The notes under the pieces: model-generated | Database searches by the model: none | Seen by the model: the letters and a program-made list of their open reading frames with translations, nothing else | What the model was told of the DNA's origin: nothing | Origin: Cytophagales bacterium | Lineage (GTDB): Bacteria; Bacteroidota; Bacteroidia; Cytophagales; Spirosomataceae | Assembly: GCA_024742395.1 (NCBI GenBank) | Contig: JANSYO010000036.1 | Location: 1-45,876, forward strand | Direction: 5' to 3' | DNA: 45,876 nt | In this document: piece by piece, positions 7,700 to 16,256 of the stretch | Position numbering within the stretch: position 1 is the first letter of the stretch | Layout: every line of letters starts with the position of its first letter | Translations under genes and position numbers: made by a program

Positions 7700-10336
7700 T
7701 TACTGAAATTTCTTTACATGTTTAGCAGCTTCAAGTAAAGTGGTAGTCCATATACTTTCTTTATTTGATGCCAGATAGTCTAATAACAAGTTATGATCTT
7801 CTAAGGAGACATTGAGTCCGTGTTCGCCACCTACACCATGAAAAAGTATAGTCAATAAGGCACCACTTTTTTCGGCTTGTTTCACCCATTCAATCATTTC
7901 TTCCGCCAAATGGCCATTAACTACAAAGCAATCGATGTTTTGAAGGTTAATGTTTCCCACTTCATTCAATTTTGGCCTTACGCCTCGTGCGGCTTCAAAA
8001 TCATTCTTTATAGCCTCAACAAAAGAACCTTCATCGGTTTCTGTATCGCCGCAGGTATAAGCAAATGTTCTTTCTTTTTTGCCATCTATGGCTTCCAAAT
8101 AAACATTCGTCATTTGAATTTCGTGAACTATTCTCTCTGTAGAGTATTTGCTCAAGTCCTTTTCGGCCGATACCCAATCTCTTCCGGGTTTACTGGCATC
8201 ACAAGGATGATGTAATGTATGGTTTCCTAACTCATGGCCATTTTCAGCTGCCTGCCTCCACTCCTTAATTCTGTTTTTACTGGCCGGTGCAAAACTAGTT
8301 AAGTAGAAAGACCCTGAAAGTCCTCGTTCTTGCAGAGCAGGAATAGCATTATCCAGATGAACGTTTAGGGCATCATCATAGGTAAGAACCACAGCTGCTT
8401 TTTTTCCATGCCACAGTTCTTCTGGTAGAGAGGCCTCAAAAGGCGAAGCTGGTAGGCCTTCCTGGTTATACAAATTGACATCAGGATTATCTGACCAGGC
8501 ATAACGAACAAATCTAGGAGTCTTTATGTCTTCATTCCATAATTCAATGCTATTGCCCGAAATCTGTGTTTTGGCCCAAACAAATTTTTTGTCTGCTCCA
8601 GCAATAGCAAATTCACGAAGTGGTTCTCCATCTTTACTGATTAAGCCTGATCCTGTATGCTTAAAGTTTAGGATAAGTTTGTTTTCAACAACACTCAAAT
8701 TATCAAATAGAGGTCCTGAAGCAGCAATATCCTTTTTATAAACGAGTTTCTCTGCAGCTAAGGCAAGCCTCTCTCCAACGCTCTTTTTATTATCAGGATG
8801 TATATCATTCCATTCGCCTAAATCAATGGCAATGGCCATTGCCGTGTTTGGTATAGACAGACTATTTAACTGAGCTTGTCTCATTTCGGCCCAATTACTT
8901 TCTGAAGGCAAATAGTTTGACTCCATGAAATTGGGAAGTTGAACAAAAAGAAAAGGCAAATCAGGGTTTTTCCATTGGGCCCGCCAATCCATAATTTGTG
9001 CCTTTTGAAGAGCTTCATACGTTGAAGAACGGCCCGCATTACTTTCTCCCTGATACCATAAGATTCCCTTTATTGAGTACTGAATAGCCGGTGCCACCAT
9101 TGCATTAAATAAGCTGGTTGGCTGGTTTTGATTTGAGAATGTTGGCTCTGGCTTAGCCGGAGGAAATACTTCACCTACACGATATTTCCAATCACCTTTT
9201 AGATCAATAGTATCTTTGCCAGCAATTAAACAATAAGGTTTGTCAGGAACAAAACCTCCTTTGCCATTATAATTAGTCACTCTGATCGTCAATAAGTTTT
9301 TCCCTGGCTTAAGCAGTCCTTTTGCAACCGAATATCTTCTTTGTGGATATTGATAGGTGGTTTTCCCAGCTTTCTCCCCGTTAATATATAATTCATCAGC
9401 ATCCACGATTCTACCTAAAAACACCGTGGCTTGCTTGTTAAGCAGTGAAGCGGGGATACTAATTTCTCTTCTATACCAAACCGTACCATTTAAATCATTT
9501 ATGCCCTGATCTTCCCAGAAACCCGGAATATGAATGGTTTTCCAGTTTAAGTGTTCATACTGTGGCTCAAACCATTTGATTTTAGCCAAAAGGCCTTTGT
9601 CATTTATTTCTTCATTAGGAGAGAAACCAGCTTTTCTATTAAAACTATTAACATATGTACTGTCCTTATTTCTATCGATTTTGCTAGTCAATATGTCAAA
9701 ATTTTTCAGGCCACTTTCACTTGTCCAGGCTTCAATGGGTGTTCCACCTACGCTGGCGTTAATAAGACCAATTGGCACTCCAATTTCTTTATGAATTTTG
9801 AGTGCAAAGAAATATGCCACTGCAGAAAACTCTTTTACATTCTCCGGATTCGTCTCTTTCCATGATATTGGCTGTTTAAACTCTTGCAAAGGGCCGTTTA
9901 ATTCCGTAGCTGTAGGTATTCCAAAATGCCTAATTAGCGTATTGTTTGCCTCTTGTATCTCTTGTGCATAGCGAACACTGTGGAGTTTCATCTGGTGCAC
10001 CATATTGCTCTGGCCAGAGCAGAACCAAACGTCTCCGAATAAAATATTCTTAATTATTAACTCATTTTTTCCCTTAAGTTTTAGTTCATAAGGCCCACCC
10101 GCAGCTTGTTTGGGAATAATCAGACTCCAATCTCCGTTTTGCTCTGCTTGCGTTCTATACTTCTTACCCAAAAATGAGATTTCTATTTTCTCTTTTGGAG
10201 CAGCCCACCCCCAAATTTTGATGTCCACATCTCTTTGAAGAATCATTCCGTCACTAATTAAGGAGGGAAGTTTAATCTGGGCATTTATTTTTCCGGCAAG
10301 CACAAGAGTTATAAACAGAAAGACAATTTTTTTCAT
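7700..10336 (-). CDS. Secreted sialate-O-acetylesterase-like / CE4 polysaccharide deacetylase fusion
   Basis: This 878-residue exported protein joins two carbohydrate-deesterifying enzymes. After a signal peptide (about 1-20) comes a SASA-type SGNH esterase split by an insert: GDVWFCSGQSN with Ser110 in block I, GILWYQGESNAG near 424-435, and DIHPDNK with His513. A jelly-roll insert at about 255-360 (WYRREISIPASLLN, DADELYINGE) resembles the galactose-binding-like insert of sialate O-acetylesterases. From about residue 640 a NodB/CE4 domain follows: TYDD 652-655 (catalytic Asp654 and metal ligand Asp655), HTLHH 706-710 (metal-binding HTxxH), and LFHGVGG with His833. The domain order suggests coordinated removal of O-acetyl groups and of N-acetyl or further O-acetyl groups from one glycan. 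It shares promoter design with the CE15-like gene. Substrate unknown. Confidence 0.88.
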   Translation of the reverse strand: MKKIVFLFITLVLAGKINAQIKLPSLISDGMILQRDVDIKIWGWAAPKEKIEISFLGKKYRTQAEQNGDWSLIIPKQAAGGPYELKLKGKNELIIKNILFGDVWFCSGQSNMVHQMKLHSVRYAQEIQEANNTLIRHFGIPTATELNGPLQEFKQPISWKETNPENVKEFSAVAYFFALKIHKEIGVPIGLINASVGGTPIEAWTSESGLKNFDILTSKIDRNKDSTYVNSFNRKAGFSPNEEINDKGLLAKIKWFEPQYEHLNWKTIHIPGFWEDQGINDLNGTVWYRREISIPASLLNKQATVFLGRIVDADELYINGEKAGKTTYQYPQRRYSVAKGLLKPGKNLLTIRVTNYNGKGGFVPDKPYCLIAGKDTIDLKGDWKYRVGEVFPPAKPEPTFSNQNQPTSLFNAMVAPAIQYSIKGILWYQGESNAGRSSTYEALQKAQIMDWRAQWKNPDLPFLFVQLPNFMESNYLPSESNWAEMRQAQLNSLSIPNTAMAIAIDLGEWNDIHPDNKKSVGERLALAAEKLVYKKDIAASGPLFDNLSVVENKLILNFKHTGSGLISKDGEPLREFAIAGADKKFVWAKTQISGNSIELWNEDIKTPRFVRYAWSDNPDVNLYNQEGLPASPFEASLPEELWHGKKAAVVLTYDDALNVHLDNAIPALQERGLSGSFYLTSFAPASKNRIKEWRQAAENGHELGNHTLHHPCDASKPGRDWVSAEKDLSKYSTERIVHEIQMTNVYLEAIDGKKERTFAYTCGDTETDEGSFVEAIKNDFEAARGVRPKLNEVGNINLQNIDCFVVNGHLAEEMIEWVKQAEKSGALLTILFHGVGGEHGLNVSLEDHNLLLDYLASNKESIWTTTLLEAAKHVKKFQ

Positions 10337-10358
10337 TTTATATTCAATAGGTATGATT

Positions 10359-10394
10359 CAAAAGTAGATAAAATATTTAACTGTCAAAAAGACA
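10359..10394 (-). promoter_or_regulatory. Promoter and candidate operator of the esterase-deacetylase gene
   Basis: On the minus strand, TGTCTTTTTGACA (10394-10382) is a perfect TGTC-N5-GACA inverted repeat that contains the -33 element TTTG (10388-10385). An 18-base spacer leads to TACTTTTG (10366-10359), an exact TAnnTTTG box. The leader then ends CCTATTGAATATAAAATG. The whole arrangement matches the CE15-like promoter at 4700-4736. Confidence 0.6.
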
Positions 10395-10542
10395 CTTTCG
10401 GACTATTTCAATCTCACGTGATGCAATATTTTTAAGGTTTGATTGTTTCTATATGATTTCTGGGAATGATGTAGTAATCCAATTAAATTCTACTCTTATA
10501 GTTAAGTAAGAGCTATATTTAATAGACAATTAAGAACGACAA

Positions 10543-11250
10543 ATGGAAAGCAATCTTGACGCATACTTGGACAATCATTATATCCACAGAAGTAACTGGT
10601 TACGGGCCGCGGTATTGGGGGCAAACGATGGCATTTTATCTACAGCGAGTATTGCCATTGGAGTGGCCGCGGCAAGCAGTTTGAGAGAGCCTGTAATCCT
10701 GGCTACTTTGGCCGGCTTGGTGGCTGGGGCTTCATCCATGGCAGCAGGAGAATATGTATCAGTTAGTTCTCAAACTGATATAGAAAATGCTGATATTCAA
10801 AGAGAAAGGGAGGAGTTGGAATCGATGCCTGATTTAGAGTTACAGCGATTAGCAGAGATATATGAAAGTCGCGGACTCAAAAAGGAAACAGCACTTGCGG
10901 TGGCAAAAGAACTTACTGCTCATGATGCTCTAGGTGCACATGTGAGGGATGAATTAGGAATAAATGAAATAAGCCAGGCAAAACCTATTCAAGCTGCATT
11001 GGCATCCGGAACGGCTTTTACTGTTGGCGGGATGTTACCATTTCTGGTGACCTTCTTTATGCCATTAGAGACCCTGGAATATTCTCTTTATGGTTTTGCT
11101 TTGTTATTTTTAGTGATCCTTGGGGCTATTTCTGCCAAAACTGGTGGATCCGGAATAGGAAAAGCCGTTCTGAGAATAAGTTTTTGGGGGACCGCCGCAA
11201 TGGGTTTAACAGCACTGGTAGGCTATTTGTTTGGCGTCAATGTGGCTTAA
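10543..11250 (+). CDS. VIT1/CCC1 family iron/manganese transporter
   Basis: This 235-residue inner-membrane protein belongs to the vacuolar iron transporter family. The N-terminal signature NWLRAAVLGANDGILSTASI is near residues 18-37, followed by GLVAGASSMAAGEYVSVSSQ near 58-77. A cytoplasmic acidic helix region (about 80-140, ERE, EIYESRG, AHDALGAHVRDELG) is the metal-binding domain in this family. Hydrophobic segments follow at about 148-170, 176-195 and 207-230. Family members export Fe2+ or Mn2+ from the cytoplasm. Upstream is a 6-base inverted repeat CTCTTA-N8-TAAGAG (10493-10512) that could be a regulator site. It ends ten bases from the convergent GMC gene. Confidence 0.9.
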   Translation: MESNLDAYLDNHYIHRSNWLRAAVLGANDGILSTASIAIGVAAASSLREPVILATLAGLVAGASSMAAGEYVSVSSQTDIENADIQREREELESMPDLELQRLAEIYESRGLKKETALAVAKELTAHDALGAHVRDELGINEISQAKPIQAALASGTAFTVGGMLPFLVTFFMPLETLEYSLYGFALLFLVILGAISAKTGGSGIGKAVLRISFWGTAAMGLTALVGYLFGVNVA

Positions 11251-11260
11251 ACGGTTAGTC

Positions 11261-12967
11261 TTATAACTCCAATTTCTTCATTTGTTCTACGGCAAAATTG
11301 GCTGCTCTGGCAGTTAAAGCCATGAAAGTCAAAGAAGGATTTTGATTTCCAACGGAAGTCATGCACGCTCCGTCTGTTACAAAAACGTTTTTGCAAGAAT
11401 GAAGTTGATTCCATTCATTCAATAAGGAAGTCTTCGGGTCTTTCCCCATTCTAACTCCTCCCAATTCGTGAATATCTAAGCCTGGATTTTGCTTTGAATC
11501 AAACATGTTAATGGTTTTAGCACCTGATTTATGAAGCATTTCGGAAGCTTGCTCCTGAAAATCGAGCATCATCTTATGATCATTGTCGTCATAATCAATG
11601 TGCATTATAAGCTGTGGCATTCCCCAAATGTCCTTTTGAGTGTCACTTAAGCGGATATGGTTTGACTCTTTCGGAATAGTTTCACCCTGCATTTGGATAT
11701 ACACCTGCCAAGGCCCCACTTCAGAAGCAGCATTCTTAAGAGAAGTACCAAAACTATCAGGAGATGCCACACCTTTTACTCGGGAAGCGGAGAAGGCGAC
11801 CATATATCCTCTTTGAAAATCCATTTCCTGTTTTTTCAAATTCCTGAAAGAGGGCATAAATGCAGAAGTAGGCCTTCGGCCAAAATAATACTGATCTTCA
11901 AAACCTTCGAATTGGGCGTTTCCTTGCCCTCTGTACTGATGAAAAGCTATGAATTTACCCATATGCCCATTTTCATTGCCCAAACCTTCGGGAAATCGAG
12001 AGCTTTTTGAATTTAAAAGTAAGGCATTGGAGTTAAGACAAGCAGCATTAACAAAGATGATCTTTGCGAAGTACTCATGTTCTTCAAAACTTAAACGATC
12101 AATTACTTTAACACCCGTAGCTTTTTCTTTTTGATCGTCATATATGATGTTTGTGACCACTGAGTCTGTTCTTAGAGTCAAATTACCCGTAGCGGCTGCA
12201 GCCGGAAGACTGGCACTGTTACTTGAAAAATAAGCACCAAAAGGGCAACCTCGGTAGCATAAATGCCTGGCCTGGCACTGGGACCTCCCTGCAGCCAAAT
12301 GGTGCTCCTGAGGATCAGTGAGATGTGCACATCTACCAATAATAACCTGTCTGTCCTGATAAGACTCAGCTACCCTTTTCTGTATATGTTTCTCAAGGCA
12401 GTTGAGTTCCCAAGCTTTTAGGAATTCGCCATCTGGTAAAGATTCAATTCCGTCTCTATTGCCACTTATTCCTGCAAATTTCTCAACATAAGTATACCAC
12501 GGTGCCAGATCGTTATAACGAATCGGCCAATCCACAGCGAAACCATCTCTCGCAGGCCCTTCAAACTCATAATCGCTCCATCTCTGCGTTTGGCGAGCCC
12601 ATATTAAGGATTTGCCCCCCACCTGATACCCTCTGATCCAATCAAATGGCTTTTCCTGAATGTAGGCTTGTTCGGTGTCTTTGACGAAAAACTGACTGGT
12701 GAATTCGTCATAGGCGTAACATTTGTTTACAATGGGATTCTCTTTTAAATCCTTCAAGGATTTTCTGCCGTGATGAGCAGCATCCCATGGATTAAATAAA
12801 GCAGTAGGGTAGTCCTCTATATGCTTTACGTCTCTGCCTCTTTCTAATACTAAAGTTTTCAAACCCTTTTCACAAAGTTCTTTTGCCGCGAAACCACCAC
12901 TTATACCTGATCCGATAACAATGGCGTCATAAGTATTTTGGTTTTTAGTTTTGGTTTGAATATTCAT
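11261..12967 (-). CDS. GMC family FAD-dependent oxidoreductase
   Basis: This 568-residue flavoprotein of the glucose-methanol-choline oxidoreductase family oxidises an alcohol or sugar hydroxyl group. The FAD-binding fold opens with DAIVIGSGISGGFAAKELCE at about 14-33. GYQVGGKSLIWARQTQRWSD near 115-134 is the second family signature. A cysteine-rich stretch (CAHLTD through CQARHLCYRGCPFGAY, about 213-246) is typical of the gluconate/sugar dehydrogenase-like branch. The C-terminus has HELGGVRMG and VTDGACMTSVGNQNPSLT with the catalytic His/Asn region. I see no export signal and no adjacent small subunit or cytochrome gene, so it may be cytoplasmic or use distant partners. Substrate unknown. 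The gene stands alone. Confidence 0.9.
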   Translation of the reverse strand: MNIQTKTKNQNTYDAIVIGSGISGGFAAKELCEKGLKTLVLERGRDVKHIEDYPTALFNPWDAAHHGRKSLKDLKENPIVNKCYAYDEFTSQFFVKDTEQAYIQEKPFDWIRGYQVGGKSLIWARQTQRWSDYEFEGPARDGFAVDWPIRYNDLAPWYTYVEKFAGISGNRDGIESLPDGEFLKAWELNCLEKHIQKRVAESYQDRQVIIGRCAHLTDPQEHHLAAGRSQCQARHLCYRGCPFGAYFSSNSASLPAAAATGNLTLRTDSVVTNIIYDDQKEKATGVKVIDRLSFEEHEYFAKIIFVNAACLNSNALLLNSKSSRFPEGLGNENGHMGKFIAFHQYRGQGNAQFEGFEDQYYFGRRPTSAFMPSFRNLKKQEMDFQRGYMVAFSASRVKGVASPDSFGTSLKNAASEVGPWQVYIQMQGETIPKESNHIRLSDTQKDIWGMPQLIMHIDYDDNDHKMMLDFQEQASEMLHKSGAKTINMFDSKQNPGLDIHELGGVRMGKDPKTSLLNEWNQLHSCKNVFVTDGACMTSVGNQNPSLTFMALTARAANFAVEQMKKLEL

Positions 12968-13016
12968 AAAGACAGGAGATTAATAAAGGTTTATTATCTT
13001 ACTTTCGAGCCTTTGT

Positions 13017-13436
13017 TTAGTTTTCCCATAGGCTCAGGGACTCTTCTTCCATTTTTCTCATAACTTGTACTTCCGTTTCGGTTTTGTCCTTATATCCACA
13101 TAAATGGAGAAGGCCGTGAGCCAAAACCCTCCTGAGTTCTGTTTCAAATGAGACCCCAAATTCAGTGGAGTTTTCCTTTACTCGCTCTATACTTATGAAA
13201 ATATCTCCTTCAATAACTTCTTCGTCTTCTGAGTTGTCAAACGTAATAATATCTGTATAGGTGTCGTGGTTGAGGTACTCGAGATTAATCTTATGTAAGC
13301 CCTCGTCAGAAAGGAAAATATAGTTCAATTCACCAATTTTGAATGACTCTGACTTGGCTATTTTTTTCAACCAGTTTTTATGATCCCGCTTTTGAGGAAG
13401 ATCAAATTTGACATCCTCTGCATGAAAGTTTATCAT
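13017..13436 (-). CDS. ybeY: Endoribonuclease YbeY (rRNA maturation)
   Basis: This 139-residue metal-dependent endoribonuclease is needed for 16S rRNA 3'-end maturation and ribosome quality control. The family core is visible: LNYIFLSDEGLHKINLEYLNHDTYTDIITF around 37-66, GDIFISIERV, and the zinc site HGLLHLCGYKD near 110-120. The usual third ligand His of HGxLHLxGYDH is Asp here (KDKTE). I recall this form as common in Bacteroidota YbeY, so it is probably not a defect. Its start overlaps the stop of the DUF1028 gene by four bases (13433-13436), so it is the last gene of a three-gene operon. Confidence 0.93.
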   Translation of the reverse strand: MINFHAEDVKFDLPQKRDHKNWLKKIAKSESFKIGELNYIFLSDEGLHKINLEYLNHDTYTDIITFDNSEDEEVIEGDIFISIERVKENSTEFGVSFETELRRVLAHGLLHLCGYKDKTETEVQVMRKMEEESLSLWEN

Positions 13437-14410
13437 TTTAACAATGTGTTTAAGTCAGACTTAGAAACCGTCAAAAGTCCAACTTTTGGTAATCTACGGG
13501 TAAGTTCCCTCCAGTTTGGATCTTCTCTGTAAACTTTATTAAGCATACTTTGAGCTTTCTTGATATCCCCATTATTGGCAAGCGTAATGGCTGTCCAATA
13601 TTGCATTTCCAGATTATCAGGAAACATTTTCATCGCAGCTCCATAAGCATCCATCGCCTTTTCCATTTCGTTATGTTCTACATAGAGATCTCCGGCATTC
13701 ATGAATTCGTAAGCTCTTTGAACTTTCAAAAGTCTTGCTATTTCGCCAATAGGGTCCTGATGATCATCTACGCGTAAATCCACGACATAATCATCATTCC
13801 ACGGCTCTCCGGTAGCTTCAATTTTTACTACTCTAATTGCTGCAGATTGTTTTCCCCTTATATCTCCACCGGCGTTTTGAGCGGCTTCTAAAGCTTTCAG
13901 GATTCTTTCTGCCAAAGGCATTCCAGATGTTGACTCAAAGGATTTAGCCATCGCCTCCGGTACACCTTGTGAAAGCATCATGTTAGACTGAACGCTGTAG
14001 TCAGTACCTTTTATGTGACTCGCAAAATCTATGCACTTAGACCCTGTGTGATTTGCAATGCTTCCATTCTTGTCTATTATTCCAACTTGTCTGACATTGG
14101 AAGCTTCATCATTTTCTAATAAAAAAGAAAGTGTCTCTGAAGCCGTTTGGCCCTTGGCCATCATTTCTAAACCACGAGGTCCAAAAGATTTATTGACAAA
14201 TGACTGTGTAGCCACTACACCTACACCAGATTTTGCCCATGCCACTACATTACCCACACTAAACCAATGGCTCTGAACACCTACACCCATCTCGCCTGTG
14301 GTTTTATCTATGGCTACGATCGAGAAGGTGTGAGCCAATCCATCCTCTTTTTTGAAGAATTGAGCAAAAGTCAGTGTTGGAACGAGGAATAAAAGAAGTA
14401 TTTTTTTCAT
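13433..14410 (-). CDS. DUF1028 family protein with C-terminal TPR region, exported
   Basis: This is a 325-residue protein. A short signal peptide (MKKILLLFLVPTLTFA) leads to a DUF1028 domain (about 25-230) with the hallmark segments HTFSIVAIDKTTGEMGVGVQ, VGVVATQSFVN and NMMLSQGVPEAMA. DUF1028 adopts an Ntn-hydrolase-like fold; the reaction is not established. Residues about 235-325 form a tetratricopeptide-like region (AYEFMNAGDLYVEHNEMEKA, then DNLEMQYWTAITLANNGD), suggesting a protein-binding role. It overlaps both operon neighbours by four bases. Confidence 0.85.
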   Translation of the reverse strand: MKKILLLFLVPTLTFAQFFKKEDGLAHTFSIVAIDKTTGEMGVGVQSHWFSVGNVVAWAKSGVGVVATQSFVNKSFGPRGLEMMAKGQTASETLSFLLENDEASNVRQVGIIDKNGSIANHTGSKCIDFASHIKGTDYSVQSNMMLSQGVPEAMAKSFESTSGMPLAERILKALEAAQNAGGDIRGKQSAAIRVVKIEATGEPWNDDYVVDLRVDDHQDPIGEIARLLKVQRAYEFMNAGDLYVEHNEMEKAMDAYGAAMKMFPDNLEMQYWTAITLANNGDIKKAQSMLNKVYREDPNWRELTRRLPKVGLLTVSKSDLNTLLK

Positions 14411-15000
14411 AAATAGTTAATTAGTAAATGAAAGCATAAACCAGAGAACAATCCTAATGCAGTACCTACTGCTATTTCAGGGAACGTATGACGGCCTAAA
14501 TTTACTCTTGAATAGGCAATTAGCACAGCAAAAAACAACATTGAAAATGAATAGTCATTTTCAACGTGAATCAATAAAATAGCTATAAAGAATGATACTG
14601 TGGTATGCATTGATACTTTTAGGGACTGATTAATTAAGAAACCTAAAACAGTTAAAATTAGCCCACTAAGTAAACCTGAAAAAATAACCCAGGAATAATC
14701 TCTAACATATAAATAAACTAATAGAGCTGCCTGAAGAAAAATAATTAGTGGATACAGAGAGTTTCTGTTTTGACGAGTAGAAACATCAAAATTCTTGTAA
14801 TCGCCACGCCACATTTTGTACAAGATATACAGGCATACAGGAACTACGAAAAACCCTAAGGCTAAGAAAGTCAATGATTTAGCTTTTTCTAAACCAAACT
14901 CCTTAAAATTGACTAATACCACAAAGACAGATACCAAAAGCACAGGGTGCCCTACAGAAGATATAATATGGGATACAAAGTGGTCTGCTCTTCTTTTCAT
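14407..15000 (-). CDS. PAP2-like membrane phosphatase
   Basis: This 197-residue protein has about six transmembrane segments and the late motif SRVNLGRHTFPEIAVGTALG near 163-182, which corresponds to the third PAP2 phosphatase motif (SRxxxxxHxxxD, here with Glu in place of Asp). The early KxxxxxxRP motif is only weakly matched. PAP2 enzymes dephosphorylate lipid phosphates such as phosphatidate or undecaprenyl pyrophosphate at the membrane. Because the motifs are partly degenerate, activity is uncertain. It is the first gene of an operon with DUF1028 and ybeY, with four-base overlaps. Confidence 0.7.
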   Translation of the reverse strand: MKRRADHFVSHIISSVGHPVLLVSVFVVLVNFKEFGLEKAKSLTFLALGFFVVPVCLYILYKMWRGDYKNFDVSTRQNRNSLYPLIIFLQAALLVYLYVRDYSWVIFSGLLSGLILTVLGFLINQSLKVSMHTTVSFFIAILLIHVENDYSFSMLFFAVLIAYSRVNLGRHTFPEIAVGTALGLFSGLCFHLLINYL

Positions 15001-15010
15001 TTTATGCTTT

Positions 15011-15035
15011 AATTAGGGCTAAGATAGCCCTAATT
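15011..15035 (-). terminator. Hairpin between the YeeE/YedE operon and the PAP2-like operon
   Basis: AATTAGGGC (15011-15019) and GCCCTAATT (15027-15035) form a perfect 9-base stem with a 7-base loop. It starts five bases after the upstream gene's stop (minus strand) and ends eleven bases before the next ATG. No T-tract follows on the minus strand, so it may be a weak terminator or a 5'-leader structure. Confidence 0.5.
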
Positions 15036-15039
15036 TGCA

Positions 15040-15552
15040 TTAATGAGGCAGTTTGTGCCTAAATCTACCATAAACCCATACACCTGCTATGGCTGAAAGT
15101 AATGTAATAATAGTGGTGAGAAAGCCTGCCCCAATCTGTGCATAAATAGGACCCGGGCATGCTCCGGTAAGTGCCCAACCAAACCCAAACGCAAGGCCAC
15201 CGTAAATTTGTCCTTTTGAGAATTCTTTAGGGCGGATAGAGATGGATTCGCCGTTTATAGCTTTAACTTTAAACTTTTTCAGAAGTTGAATTGAGATAAT
15301 ACCGGTTAAGATGGCCGTACCGATAACTCCATACATGTGAAAGCTCTGTAACCTAAACATTTCCTGGATTCTAAACCAGGAAATAACTTCACTCTTAATG
15401 AGTACAATACCAAACAATGTACCCCCAATAATGTATTTTAAATTCTCGATAAAATTCTCCAATCTGGAGTTTTCATGAGGAAGTTTATTGCCGGGAATAT
15501 GCTCTTTTTCCCATTTAGCTGTTTCTAATACCGTGGTTTTTGAATGCTTCAT
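15040..15552 (-). CDS. YeeE/YedE family transporter, second half
   Basis: This 170-residue membrane protein has about four to five hydrophobic segments and carries GFGWALTGACPGPIYAQIGA near 124-143. Its cysteine motif is characteristic of the YeeE/YedE (TsuA-like) family, whose studied member imports thiosulfate through a relay of cysteines. The first ~40 residues are hydrophilic. Single-chain members are about twice this length; here the halves are separate adjacent genes, two bases apart. Context with a CstB-like enzyme and a Crp-type regulator points to transport of a reactive sulfur species; the exact substrate is not shown. Confidence 0.85.
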   Translation of the reverse strand: MKHSKTTVLETAKWEKEHIPGNKLPHENSRLENFIENLKYIIGGTLFGIVLIKSEVISWFRIQEMFRLQSFHMYGVIGTAILTGIISIQLLKKFKVKAINGESISIRPKEFSKGQIYGGLAFGFGWALTGACPGPIYAQIGAGFLTTIITLLSAIAGVWVYGRFRHKLPH

Positions 15553-15554
15553 GA

Positions 15555-16121
15555 TTAAAATAATTTAAAGATGAATGGGAAAATTAGATGGGTCATAGTA
15601 AAACCGCCAATCATAAAACATGCTGTGGCTACCATCGATGGCCATTGTAGATTAGAAATACCCATAATAGCATGTCCGGAAGTACAGCCTCCGGCATATC
15701 TGGTACCAAAGCCTACCAAGAAGCCACCAAATACAATGAAGAAAAAACCTTTTAAGCTAAACAGACTGTCAAAGTTAAAGATGTCTGCAGGTAATAAGCC
15801 ATTGAAATTAGTCACCCCTAATGCCTGCAAATCTTTTACAGTTTGAGGGTTAAGATCTACATTTTGTCCATTGCTCAGAAAACTCACAGCTAGAAAAGCT
15901 CCGAGCATAATACCTCCGGCAAAGAAAAATATCCATTGTTCTTTTTTCCAATCGTATTGAAAAAATGGAATTTTGCCAGGGATAACAGCAGCACAGATGT
16001 GTCTCATACTGTTGGAAATGCCGAAACTCTTATTACCCATGATCAATAGGAGAGGAATGGTTAATCCGATTATTGGCCCGGCAATGTACCATGGCCAAGG
16101 CTTAAGAATAAGCTCAAGCAT
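15555..16121 (-). CDS. YeeE/YedE family transporter, first half
   Basis: This 188-residue membrane protein has segments at about 10-28, 65-85, 125-145 and 165-185. RYAGGCTSGHAIMGISNLQW near 141-160 contains the Gly-Cys-x-x-Gly-His motif of the YeeE/YedE sulfur transporter family. It lies two bases upstream of the second half, in the same direction. Both genes have their own start and stop and conserved ends, so this is a natural split rather than a frameshift. The neighbouring upstream gene is divergent, so these two form a short operon. Confidence 0.86.
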   Translation of the reverse strand: MLELILKPWPWYIAGPIIGLTIPLLLIMGNKSFGISNSMRHICAAVIPGKIPFFQYDWKKEQWIFFFAGGIMLGAFLAVSFLSNGQNVDLNPQTVKDLQALGVTNFNGLLPADIFNFDSLFSLKGFFFIVFGGFLVGFGTRYAGGCTSGHAIMGISNLQWPSMVATACFMIGGFTMTHLIFPFIFKLF

Positions 16122-16213
16122 ATTTTTGTAAGTTTTATTATACTCTAGTAAGTTGGTAGATTAACTACTTTTGCTGGTTTTTGGTTCAATAACTATTTTT
16201 AATGCCTTTCAAC

Positions 16214-16221
16214 TATATTTG
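16214..16221 (+). promoter_or_regulatory. -7 box of the small lipoprotein gene
   Basis: TATATTTG is an exact match to the Bacteroidota -7 consensus, placed 35 bases before the ATG at 16257. No clear TTTG lies at the usual -33 distance. Confidence 0.4.
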
Positions 16222-16256
16222 AGAAAAATGGGTCTAGTAAGTAACAAACATCAACA

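Noticed and set aside
15552-15555. A frameshift splitting one YeeE/YedE gene into two
   Set aside because: Both halves have their own start, stop and conserved cysteine motif, and a two-gene split form of this transporter is common.
16156-16168. GTAG-N5-CTAC inverted repeat upstream of the YeeE/YedE pair as a Crp-type site
   Set aside because: The arms are only four bases and do not resemble the GTGAC-like half-sites near the CstB-like gene.
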